Assembly (NCBI GenBank): GCA_003153585.1
Contig: PLZZ01000058.1
Coordinates: forward strand, 12,286 to 18,930
Direction of reading: 5' to 3'
DNA length: 6,645 bases
From: Acidobacteriota bacterium
GTDB taxonomy: Bacteria > Acidobacteriota > Terriglobia > Acidiferrales > UBA7541
Shown here: positions 1 to 6,645 of the stretch, one piece after another
How positions within the stretch are numbered: the stretch's first letter is position 1
Layout of the letters: each line of letters starts with the position of its first letter
The notes under the pieces: model-generated
Databases searched by the model: none
The model's input: the letters and a program-made list of their open reading frames with translations, nothing else
Told to the model about the DNA's origin: nothing
Program-made: the position numbers and the translations under genes

Positions 1-1256
<1,256 letters not shown>

Positions 1257-1257
1257 C

Positions 1258-2862
1258 GTGGAAATGTCCTCTCACCTGCTGACGGTCATCACGTTCCTGC
1301 CCTTGCTCGGCGTCCCTGCGCTTCTGCTGCTGCGCGCAGACGATCACACCTGGATTCGGCGCATCGCGCTCGCCATCTCAGTGGCCGAGTTCGTGATTTC
1401 ACTCTTTCTGCTGCACGGATTCGATGGCGTGAACGCGCAGTATCAATTCGAGGAATATTACGACTGGATCGCCCGCGCAAACATTCATTATCACCTGGGC
1501 GTGGACGGCATCAGCCTGTTTCTCGTTTTGCTGACAACATTTTTGACGCCGCTTGCGATTCTCTGCTCCTGGCAGGCCATTCGCGAAAACGTAAAAGGAT
1601 TTTTCATCGCTCTGCTGGTCATTGAGACGGCCATGATCGGCGTGTTTGTTTCGCTCGACCTGCTCCTCTTTTTCTTTTTCTGGGAACTGACGCTTATCCC
1701 CATGTATTTCCTGATCGGAATCTGGGGGCACGACCGGAGGATTTATGCCGCGGTGAAATTTATCCTGTACACCATGTTCGGCTCGATCCTGATGCTGGTT
1801 GCGATTCTGTGGCTCTACAACCTGGCCGGGACGTTCGATGTGCCGGATATTCAAGCGAAGCTGCAAACGGGGCTTGTTTTGCTGCCGTCACACACCGAAC
1901 TTCTGCTTTTCGGGGCTTTCTTCCTCGCGTTTGCCATCAAAGTGCCGCTTTTCCCGCTGCACACTTGGCTTCCTGACGCACACACCGAAGCGCCCACGGC
2001 GGGTTCGGTGATTCTCGCGGGAGTGATGCTGAAACTGGGCACCTACGGGATGCTGCGATTTTGCTTGCCGCTGTTTCCGGATGCGGCGCACCGCATGGCC
2101 CCGTACATCGGAGTGCTCGCCATCATTGGAATTGTGTACGGCGCGATGGTCGCCACCGTGCAAACGGATTTAAAGCGGCTGGTGGCGTACACATCGGTGA
2201 GTCACCTTGGGTTCGTGGTGCTTGGAATTTTCGCTTTCAGCACGATTTCGATTCAAGGCGCGATTTTCCAGATGTTGAGCCACGGCGTTTCCACCGGCGC
2301 GCTTTTCCTCGGCGTGGGAATGCTGTACGACCGGCGGCACACGTTCGAGATCAAGGAATTCGGCGGCTTGGTGAATCCGATGCCGGTGCTTATGTCGTTT
2401 TTCCTTTTTATTGCGCTTTCGTCGCTCGCGCTGCCGCCGCTCAATGGCTTTATCGGCGAGTTCCTGATTCTGATCGGAACATTTCAAACTCACCACGCGT
2501 GGGCTGCTTGGGCTGCGAGTGGGGCCGTGCTTTCGGCGATCTATTTGTTATGGGCCTACCAGCGCGTCGGATTTGGAGAAGTAACTGTAGAGAAAAATCG
2601 CACTTTGCCAGACGCTTCGGGGCGCGAGCGGCTGATTCTGGTAACCATGGCAGTTGCCATTATTTTCATGGGCGTGGCTTCCCCCATCTTCACGCGGCGC
2701 ATGGAAGTTTCCACAAATAATTTGTTGCACCAAATGGAGCGCGCGCAGAACGTGTCGCGGCCGGCAACGCCTGAGCCGGCCGGAAAACAAAGCGTTATTT
2801 CACCCGGGCCGCGCAAGAATGCGTCTCTTACGAAGATTTCACTGAGGCACGTTCAGCCGTGA
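1258..2862 (+). CDS. nuoM: NADH-quinone oxidoreductase subunit M (NuoM)
   Basis: This is the central antiporter-like proton-pumping subunit of Complex I, about 534 aa with roughly 14 membrane helices. With the GTG at 1258 as residue 1, recognisable elements are FFFWELTLIPMYFLIGIWGH with the conserved Glu at 143, the FAIKVPLFPLHTWLPDAH stretch with Lys 228, the Lys 259 helix in LAGVMLKLGTYG, VQTDLKRLVAYTSVSHLGF around 301-319, and the LPPLNGFIGEF motif with Glu 401. These match the four ion-path residues known from E. coli NuoM. Three in-frame starts exist: TTG 1231 (inside nuoL), GTG 1258 and ATG 1264. GTG 1258 is preferred because it lies 1 nt after the nuoL stop with a GGGGAA purine run 12 nt upstream; ATG 1264 cannot be excluded. 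The C-terminus carries a ~35-residue hydrophilic tail rich in Pro, Ser and Arg/Lys beyond the usual end of the family. The stop overlaps the nuoN start by 4 nt. Confidence 0.96.
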   Translation: MEMSSHLLTVITFLPLLGVPALLLLRADDHTWIRRIALAISVAEFVISLFLLHGFDGVNAQYQFEEYYDWIARANIHYHLGVDGISLFLVLLTTFLTPLAILCSWQAIRENVKGFFIALLVIETAMIGVFVSLDLLLFFFFWELTLIPMYFLIGIWGHDRRIYAAVKFILYTMFGSILMLVAILWLYNLAGTFDVPDIQAKLQTGLVLLPSHTELLLFGAFFLAFAIKVPLFPLHTWLPDAHTEAPTAGSVILAGVMLKLGTYGMLRFCLPLFPDAAHRMAPYIGVLAIIGIVYGAMVATVQTDLKRLVAYTSVSHLGFVVLGIFAFSTISIQGAIFQMLSHGVSTGALFLGVGMLYDRRHTFEIKEFGGLVNPMPVLMSFFLFIALSSLALPPLNGFIGEFLILIGTFQTHHAWAAWAASGAVLSAIYLLWAYQRVGFGEVTVEKNRTLPDASGRERLILVTMAVAIIFMGVASPIFTRRMEVSTNNLLHQMERAQNVSRPATPEPAGKQSVISPGPRKNASLTKISLRHVQP

Positions 2863-4337
2863 CGCCCTTCCCGCCGGAACAACTCGCCAATTTCCACCGG
2901 CTCGCGCCGGAAATAATTCTTTGTGTCTTCGGGATCGTCATTATGGTCGCGGACCCGTTTGTTCAGGCGGCGCACAAACGGGCGCTCGGGTGGCTCGCGT
3001 TTATCGGCACGCTTGCCGCGTTGTTTGGGGTTCGCATCCTGGCAAATGACGCGCCAGGCACTGCCTACAGCGGCCTGATTCGCGCGGATGCTTTCAGCGT
3101 TTTCGTCCACGTGATCGTAATCGGCGCTGCGGCGCTCGCGATTCTCGGGTCGTTCCAATATCTCGACGACGAAAACATACAGCGCGGCGAATATTACGCG
3201 CTTGTATTGTTCGCAACCGCGGGGATGGGAATCCTGGCAGGGGCGAATGAGTTGGTGACCGCATTCATCGGGCTGGAGATGAGCTCGATTTCGACTTACG
3301 TTCTTGCCGGCTTCCGGCGCCGCGCGCTCAAATCGAACGAAGCTTCGTTGAAGTATTTCGTGCTGGGTTCGTTCGCCACTGCGTTTTTTTTGTATGGCAT
3401 TGCGATGGTATATGGCGCGACGGGAACCACGCGGATTGATGTAATTTCTGGAAAGCTCGCTCAAATGATTGTCGAGCACGGACAAGTTGCGTCGCTTGCG
3501 ATTCTCGGCCTCGCGCTGATGTTCGTCGGCCTTGGCTTCAAGGTCGTCGCGGCTCCGTTCCAGGTTTACGCGCCGGATGTGTATGAAGGCGCGCCCACGC
3601 CGGTGACGGCGCTGCTGGCGTCGGGGCCGAAGGCGGCCACGTTCGCGCTGATGCTGCGAATTTTTTACGTTTCATTCGGCTCGGCGGGCAACTTCTGGTT
3701 CTGGGCTATTTGGATTTCTGCGGTGCTCACCATGCTGGTAGGCAATTTCGCGGCACTGGTGCAGACCAACGTAAAACGTATGCTGGCATATTCGTCGATC
3801 GCGCATGCCGGCTACATTCTTGTCGCGTTTGCCGCGGGGACCGATATTGGCATCACAGCGGTTCTTTTTTATCTGGCGGCGTACGCGCTGATGAAGATCG
3901 GCGCATTTCTGGTGATCGCGCACCTGGGCCAGCAAGGCGAAAAGCGGCTGGAAATCACGGACTATGCCGGTCTGGGGACGAAGCAGCCGGTGCTCGCTGT
4001 CTGTTTCTCCCTCTTTTTGCTTTCGCTGCTGGGATTGCCGGCCACTGGCGGATTCCTCGGAAAGCTTTTTGCGTTTCAGGCTGCGCTCGATTCGAAGATT
4101 GTCTGGCTCGTGGTAATCGCGGCCATCAACAGTGTGATCGGCGCTTACTACTACCTCCGCGTGATTGTCGCGATGTACTTTTGGGAGCCATCGAAAGACT
4201 ATGTGCCAACGAAGGTTGCGCCCAGCCTTACCTTTGCTCTCGCTATAGCCGCTGCCGGTACCCTGTATCTCGGTTTGCTTCCCGCGCGGGTTCTAGAGAT
4301 GGCCAAGGCCGCCGCGGATTCCCTATACCTACGCTAA
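2859..4337 (+). CDS. nuoN: NADH-quinone oxidoreductase subunit N (NuoN), first copy
   Basis: This is the third antiporter-like subunit of the Complex I membrane arm, next to NuoK/NuoA in the complex and involved in proton translocation. It is 492 aa, a normal family length (E. coli about 485), and complete. Ion-path residues can be placed: Glu 140 in FIGLEMSSISTYVLAGF, Lys 228 in GLGFKVVAAPFQVYAPDVYE, Lys 258 in LLASGPKAATF and Lys 402 in ATGGFLGKLFAF. The GAYYYLRVIVAMY segment near 430 and the GLLPARVLEMA end are also typical. The GTG start sits in a GTGA overlap with the nuoM stop, and GAGG lies 11 nt upstream, so translation is probably coupled to nuoM. It is the last gene of the + strand run, as in canonical nuoA-N operons. 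A second, different nuoN 3' end lies at 6358-6645 on the other strand. Its sequence differs strongly enough from this copy that it is a paralogue and not a recent duplication. Confidence 0.97.
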   Translation: MTPFPPEQLANFHRLAPEIILCVFGIVIMVADPFVQAAHKRALGWLAFIGTLAALFGVRILANDAPGTAYSGLIRADAFSVFVHVIVIGAAALAILGSFQYLDDENIQRGEYYALVLFATAGMGILAGANELVTAFIGLEMSSISTYVLAGFRRRALKSNEASLKYFVLGSFATAFFLYGIAMVYGATGTTRIDVISGKLAQMIVEHGQVASLAILGLALMFVGLGFKVVAAPFQVYAPDVYEGAPTPVTALLASGPKAATFALMLRIFYVSFGSAGNFWFWAIWISAVLTMLVGNFAALVQTNVKRMLAYSSIAHAGYILVAFAAGTDIGITAVLFYLAAYALMKIGAFLVIAHLGQQGEKRLEITDYAGLGTKQPVLAVCFSLFLLSLLGLPATGGFLGKLFAFQAALDSKIVWLVVIAAINSVIGAYYYLRVIVAMYFWEPSKDYVPTKVAPSLTFALAIAAAGTLYLGLLPARVLEMAKAAADSLYLR

Positions 4338-4395
4338 TCCAGCGTTTCAGCTTGAGCGTTTCTGAACCTCCCCTTAAAAGGCCGCAAAAAATAAA
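4338..4395. other. Convergent intergenic spacer with short direct repeats
   Basis: This short non-coding stretch separates the convergent nuoN and atpE genes. It contains an 8-nt direct repeat AGCGTTTC at 4341-4348 and 4355-4362. A weak 5-bp inverted pair, TTCAG (4346-4350) and CTGAA (4362-4366), has an 11-nt loop. AAAAGGCC also occurs twice, at 4376-4383 and 4393-4400, the second copy entering the terminator stem. No strong + strand terminator (GC stem followed by a T-run) is seen immediately after nuoN. The repeats are short enough to be chance. Confidence 0.4.
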
Positions 4396-4432
4396 AGGCC
4401 CGGAGACTCGCTTGCGGCGAGCGTCCGGGCCT
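4386..4432 (-). terminator. Intrinsic terminator of the atpE-end operon, hairpin shared with the convergent nuo operon
   Basis: AGGCCCGGA (4396-4404) and TCCGGGCCT (4424-4432) are exact reverse complements, giving a 9-bp outer stem. After a 2x2 internal loop, CTCGC (4407-4411) pairs with GCGAG (4417-4421) around a 5-nt loop. On the minus strand the stem is followed directly by TTTTATTTTTT, the complement of the A-rich run at 4386-4396, giving a classic rho-independent terminator. It begins 15 nt after the atpE stop. In the + direction the stem is followed only by GAGTTTCAG, a poor U-tract, so it would be a weak terminator for nuoN; the hairpin could still protect both mRNA 3' ends. Confidence 0.88.
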
Positions 4433-4447
4433 GAGTTTCAGAATGTA

Positions 4448-4768
4448 CTAGTAGCCGACTTTGGCGAAGACGATAGCGAGCGTAAACAGCGCGAGGGTCT
4501 CAATGAACACCAAGCCGAGAATCATGGCTGTTCGAATCGCACCCGCGGCGCCGGGATTGCGCGCAATTCCTTCGCAAGCTGCGGCCGCAACTTTTGCCTG
4601 CCCCAATCCGCAGAACGCTGCCGCGATAGCCATGGAGAAACCCGCGGCAAGCACGATGCCGGTGGCGACGTGCTCGGGCGGCTTCTCACCAGCGGCTTGC
4701 GCAAACACTGGCGCCGCCATTAACCCAACGAATAGCAACAACAGAAAAATCCCCGCTAGTTTTTTCAC
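4448..4768 (-). CDS. atpE: F-type ATP synthase subunit c (AtpE) with N-terminal signal peptide
   Basis: This is the rotor-ring c subunit of the F0 sector, 106 aa. The GTG at 4768 is chosen because AGGAG lies 7 nt upstream on the minus strand; the upstream in-frame ATG at 4816 has no comparable site and would add a charged leader ahead of the signal peptide. Residues 1-25 look like a Sec-type signal peptide: VKK, a hydrophobic core, then AAPVFAQA with cleavage likely near 23-25. The mature part is a helical hairpin: helix 1 about 35-65, polar loop ARNP (69-72), helix 2 about 77-102. The ion-binding carboxylate is Glu 90 in GLVFIETLALF, with Gln 57 in helix 1 and Thr 91 beside the Glu. Phe 95 occupies the position often held by Tyr, and the loop is R-N-P where R-Q-P is usual. 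The gene lies 90 nt downstream of atpB and is followed by a terminator, not by atpF. Confidence 0.95.
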   Translation of the reverse strand: MKKLAGIFLLLLFVGLMAAPVFAQAAGEKPPEHVATGIVLAAGFSMAIAAAFCGLGQAKVAAAACEGIARNPGAAGAIRTAMILGLVFIETLALFTLAIVFAKVGY

Positions 4769-4858
4769 TCTACTTCTCCTTTGTATGAAGCGCCGCCAGG
4801 AGGTGGTTCCCGTCATCCTAAAGCAGCCGGGCTCACGCTGGTCGGCAATGAAGCCGAA
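4769..4858 (-). other. atpB-atpE intergenic spacer with small hairpin
   Basis: This 90-nt gap is the longest inside the minus-strand cluster. Just after the atpB stop there is a small inverted pair, TCGGC (4842-4846) and GCCGA (4853-4857), with a 6-nt loop and no T-run, so it is not a convincing terminator. The atpE ribosome-binding site AAGGAG lies at 4776-4781. I found no well-spaced -35/-10 pair, so atpE is probably read through from atpB. The gap may serve to raise atpE translation, since c is needed in many copies per complex; that is inference. Confidence 0.45.
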
Positions 4859-5674
4859 TTAATGCTCGTCCGCTGTTGCCATGCCGATATACAAAGCCGG
4901 AAGAATAGTGAAAACGAATGCCTGAATGATGGCCACAAATAAGTGCAATCCCATAAAAGCCACGGGGATTATGATCGGGAATATTGCCAAAGCGGTGCCG
5001 AGAGCCGGATGTGCGCGGCCCAGGCTTATACCCGGCGCCATACACAGTCCCAAAAAGATCACGTAGATCAGCTCGCTGGCGAAAATGTTAGCCCACAAAC
5101 GGACGGTGAGAGAGAGCAAGCGCGCGGTGTGGCTGATGATCTCCACCGGGAAAATCAGCCAGGCCAGCCACCAGACGGGACCGGCAAAATGCTTGGCATA
5201 TCCGATGGGCCCGCTATGCCGCAATCCGCTCCAGTTGTAATAGGCGAAAGTCAGAATGGCGCAGGCGAGCGGAACGCTGGGATGTCCCGTGGGAGACTCA
5301 AAAGCCGGGATCAGGCTGATGGAGTTGGCGAACAAAATAAAAATCGAAATCGAACCCACCAAAGGCAAGTAATTGCGCGCGCCGTGATCGATGTTTTCGT
5401 CCAGCAAGTCGCGAATGCCGATGCCCATCGGATTCGTCAGAAGCATTTCCATCACTTGCTGTGTTCCGCCGGGACGGTCCACCGAAATCCTGGGCCGCAA
5501 CCAGAGAAAGAAGAGCATGCTGATTAAGACGACGAGGAGCGATGCGGCTACGAAATTGGGGATGGGATAGGCGGAGTCTTTCGGAGTTACATGGAATGCA
5601 GACAAGACGGCCAGCGCCACGCTACCGAGCCATTTGTTCAACAGGACGGTAAACCAGTTTAGGTGCTCGTGCAT
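4859..5674 (-). CDS. atpB: F-type ATP synthase subunit a (AtpB)
   Basis: Subunit a forms the two ion half-channels against the c ring in the F0 sector of the inner membrane. The protein is 271 aa, a normal length. The essential arginine is Arg 192 in the helix motif LLSLTVRLWANIFASELI (186-203), with Asn 196 and Glu 201 matching the conserved Asn and Glu of the family (E. coli Arg 210 region). Gln 251, in the last helix (LFVAIIQAFVFTIL), matches E. coli Gln 252. Hydrophobic segments are seen near 41-60, 104-124, 133-148, 166-182, 186-215 and 226-266. The ATG at 5674 starts 3 nt after the atpI stop, and a GGGGA run 7 nt upstream serves as ribosome-binding site. It is upstream of atpE in the usual B-E order. 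No missing catalytic residue was noticed. Confidence 0.96.
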   Translation of the reverse strand: MHEHLNWFTVLLNKWLGSVALAVLSAFHVTPKDSAYPIPNFVAASLLVVLISMLFFLWLRPRISVDRPGGTQQVMEMLLTNPMGIGIRDLLDENIDHGARNYLPLVGSISIFILFANSISLIPAFESPTGHPSVPLACAILTFAYYNWSGLRHSGPIGYAKHFAGPVWWLAWLIFPVEIISHTARLLSLTVRLWANIFASELIYVIFLGLCMAPGISLGRAHPALGTALAIFPIIIPVAFMGLHLFVAIIQAFVFTILPALYIGMATADEH

Positions 5675-5677
5675 TCT

Positions 5678-6106
5678 TTATCCCCGGCTCGATTGAAACG
5701 ACGCATAAATCTCGTAGAGACTCTCCGCAAAAGCACCCGCCCCCAAGGCGAGCAGGCCCAAGATCATAGCCACGAGAGGCACTGCAAAGTAGTGAAGACT
5801 AACATAGATAGCCAATGCTATCAACACATAGCGGCCCACGAACTTCGCGTAGATGCCAGTGGGGACGCGGGCTTGCTCGCTTCCCTCCTGAGCCTGTGCG
5901 ACGGAGACAAGCGCGCCCAGGCCTTGGTCCAGCCAGCGGTAATTCAGCCAAGCGAGGGCGGTGCCGATGGCGAGTCCTGTTCCCTCTTTGTGGGATTTAG
6001 CGAAGAACCAGATAAGGGCAGCGGCAAAACCCAAGGCCAGCGTTAGCCAGGCGATCCGCTGGCGTGCGCCTTCCGAAATATCATTGGCCTGATTTTCCAC
6101 CGCCAT
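5678..6106 (-). CDS. atpI: ATP synthase subunit I (AtpI family) small membrane protein
   Basis: This is a 142-aa predicted four-helix membrane protein, placed directly upstream of atpB as is usual for AtpI, which is thought to help c-ring assembly or stability. Hydrophobic segments lie at about 18-36, 42-58, 90-106 and 108-127. The GLAIGTALAWLNYRWL stretch (44-59) resembles the Gly-rich second helix ending in L-N of the ATP-synthase-I family. The start is taken as ATG 6106, with AGGA 8 nt upstream; ATG 6115, with GGAG 11 nt upstream, would add three residues. With the 6106 start the gene overlaps the atpZ 3' end by 26 nt, suggesting coupled translation. Sequence conservation in this family is low, so the call leans on topology and position between atpZ and atpB. 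Confidence 0.82.
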   Translation of the reverse strand: MAVENQANDISEGARQRIAWLTLALGFAAALIWFFAKSHKEGTGLAIGTALAWLNYRWLDQGLGALVSVAQAQEGSEQARVPTGIYAKFVGRYVLIALAIYVSLHYFAVPLVAMILGLLALGAGAFAESLYEIYASFQSSRG

Positions 6107-6344
6107 CCGGATCATCCTTTTGCAATCTCCTGAGCATGTCTCGAACTCCCACGGCGAAGCCCACGCCTCCCACAATCAGCATCAACCAAGGTTTCGTGTG
6201 CAGCCAGCGGTCGAGCAGGTACCCGAACAAGCCTCCCACGAGCGCGCCGCCAACCAGCAGAAACGGGAGTTCCATGGCCATGGCGATCTGGCGGTTAGCT
6301 CCGCCGTTTGGATTCTTGCGAGGCGGAGGAGGTGGCGAGGCCAT
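6081..6344 (-). CDS. atpZ: AtpZ/AtpI-type F0 accessory protein (ATPase gene 1 family)
   Basis: This is a small two-helix membrane protein of 87 aa encoded at the head of many F0 operons. AtpZ is proposed to work with AtpI in ATP synthase assembly or Mg2+/Ca2+ handling; its exact role is unsettled. After a proline-rich N-terminus (MASPPPPPRK) come helix 1 (about 23-44), the family's signature GGLFGYLLDRWLHTKPW (37-53, the G-Y-x-L-D pattern followed by a Pro) and helix 2 (about 54-69), then a charged tail with KDDPDGGGK. The start is the ATG at 6344, 13 nt after the preceding nuoN-like stop. The ribosome-binding site is weak (GGAA), which fits coupling to the upstream gene. In-frame extension upstream to 6461 would overlap the nuoN frame and gives non-membrane, low-complexity sequence, so it is rejected. 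Confidence 0.85.
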   Translation of the reverse strand: MASPPPPPRKNPNGGANRQIAMAMELPFLLVGGALVGGLFGYLLDRWLHTKPWLMLIVGGVGFAVGVRDMLRRLQKDDPDGGGKSGQ

Positions 6345-6357
6345 CGGCGTTCCGCGG

Positions 6358-6645
6358 TCAGCGTCCGAATGGCGCGAGCAGAGAATAGGTCGCCAGTCGC
6401 AGGAACTGCTCGGGGAAAATTCCGGCGGCCAGTGTGACGATGGCCATAGCCGCGAGCGCAAATTTCTGGGCGATGGAGATCACCGGGCGCACAGGATCGG
6501 TTGATTCGCGCACCCACATCGCTGCAACCAACCGAAAGTAGTAATACACCGCGGGCAAAATATACAGGACCGAGAGGACTGCCAGGTACGTGTGCCCGGT
6601 CTCGATCAAAGCCCAGAAAACCAGCAGCTTCGCGAAGAAACCCGC
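6358..6645 (-). CDS. nuoN: NADH-quinone oxidoreductase subunit N, second paralogue, 3' part only
   Basis: The frame is open from the right window edge to TGA at 6358-6360, giving about 95 C-terminal residues of a Complex I NuoN. It reads AGFFAKLLVFW at its visible beginning, aligning with GGFLGKLFAFQ of the first copy, and its Lys falls on Lys 402 of that copy. It continues with VYYYFRLVAAMW, matching GAYYYLRVIVAMY, and ends with a family-like GIFPEQFLRLA helix. The apparent start at 6609 is an internal TTG; the true start lies outside the window. Identity to the first NuoN is moderate only by eye, so this is an old paralogue, probably the end of a second nuo operon. It is followed 13 nt later by atpZ in the same direction. 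An alternative reading is NuoM or an Mrp-type subunit, but the YYY-R-x-x-x-A-M-W pattern favours NuoN. Confidence 0.87.
   Translation of the reverse strand, partial: AGFFAKLLVFWALIETGHTYLAVLSVLYILPAVYYYFRLVAAMWVRESTDPVRPVISIAQKFALAAMAIVTLAAGIFPEQFLRLATYSLLAPFGR

Noticed and set aside
4338..4400. Short direct repeats (AGCGTTTC, AAAAGGCC) as a mobile-element footprint or array
   Set aside because: Only two copies of 8 nt each, no inverted repeats at boundaries, no target duplication and no transposase nearby; chance is sufficient.
3710..4723. Open + strand frame of 337 codons spanning the nuoN 3' half, the terminator and antisense atpE
   Set aside because: It is out of frame with nuoN, crosses the hairpin terminator and runs antisense to atpE; its composition (many Arg, Cys, Gly) is that of an off-frame shadow.
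4769..4816. Upstream ATG at 4816 as atpE start (122 aa)
   Set aside because: It would place 16 charged residues ahead of a signal peptide and lacks a good ribosome-binding site, while GTG 4768 has AGGAG at ideal spacing.
4800..4858. TAGGAT at about 4814-4819 on the minus strand as a -10 box for a separate atpE promoter
   Set aside because: No -35-like hexamer at 16-18 nt spacing; the nearest TTGCCG is 22 nt away.
4943..5527. Open + strand frame of 194 codons lying opposite atpB
   Set aside because: It is antisense to a fully conserved atpB, its product is hydrophilic and low-complexity with no recognisable domain, and no ribosome-binding site supports it. Long antisense frames are common in GC-rich genes.

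Overview
This window is a conserved bioenergetic locus from a moderately GC-rich bacterium. It carries parts of two respiratory Complex I (NADH:quinone oxidoreductase) gene sets and the membrane (F0) part of an F-type ATP synthase. The gene content, an AtpZ/AtpI pair ahead of atpB-atpE, a c subunit made with an N-terminal signal peptide and a second nuoN together suggest a soil-type Acidobacteriota (Terriglobia-like). That assignment rests on recalled family patterns, not on a search. No plasmid, phage, insertion-sequence, CRISPR, tRNA or rRNA signal was seen.

Layout. Bases 1-4337 on the + strand hold the end of a nuo operon: nuoL (5' end cut by the window edge), nuoM and nuoN, with a 1-nt gap and a 4-nt overlap between them. 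Bases 4338-4447 are a convergent intergenic spacer. It contains a perfect 9-bp GC-rich hairpin arm pair whose minus-strand side ends in a long U-rich tract, so it is mainly the terminator of the minus-strand operon. Bases 4448-6645 are on the - strand and read in the order 3' end of a second nuoN paralogue (cut by the right edge), atpZ, atpI, atpB, atpE. Spacings there are 13 nt, a 26-nt overlap, 3 nt and 90 nt.

How the genes work together. NuoL, NuoM and NuoN are the three antiporter-like proton-pumping subunits of the Complex I membrane arm. The AtpB (a) and AtpE (c) subunits form the ion path and rotor of ATP synthase, and AtpI and AtpZ are small assembly-type membrane proteins encoded ahead of F0 genes. 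The window therefore covers generation and use of ion-motive force. The atp cluster stops after atpE at a terminator, so the stalk and F1 genes (atpF, H, A, G, D, C) must lie elsewhere: the ATP synthase genes are split.

The points most worth a second look are the second nuoN running directly into the F0 genes, the split F0 operon, and the c subunit (signal peptide, a Gln/Glu/Thr ion-site pattern with Phe in place of the usual Tyr, and an R-N-P loop). I see no evidence for an undescribed defence or mobile system; all coding space is explained by known families.
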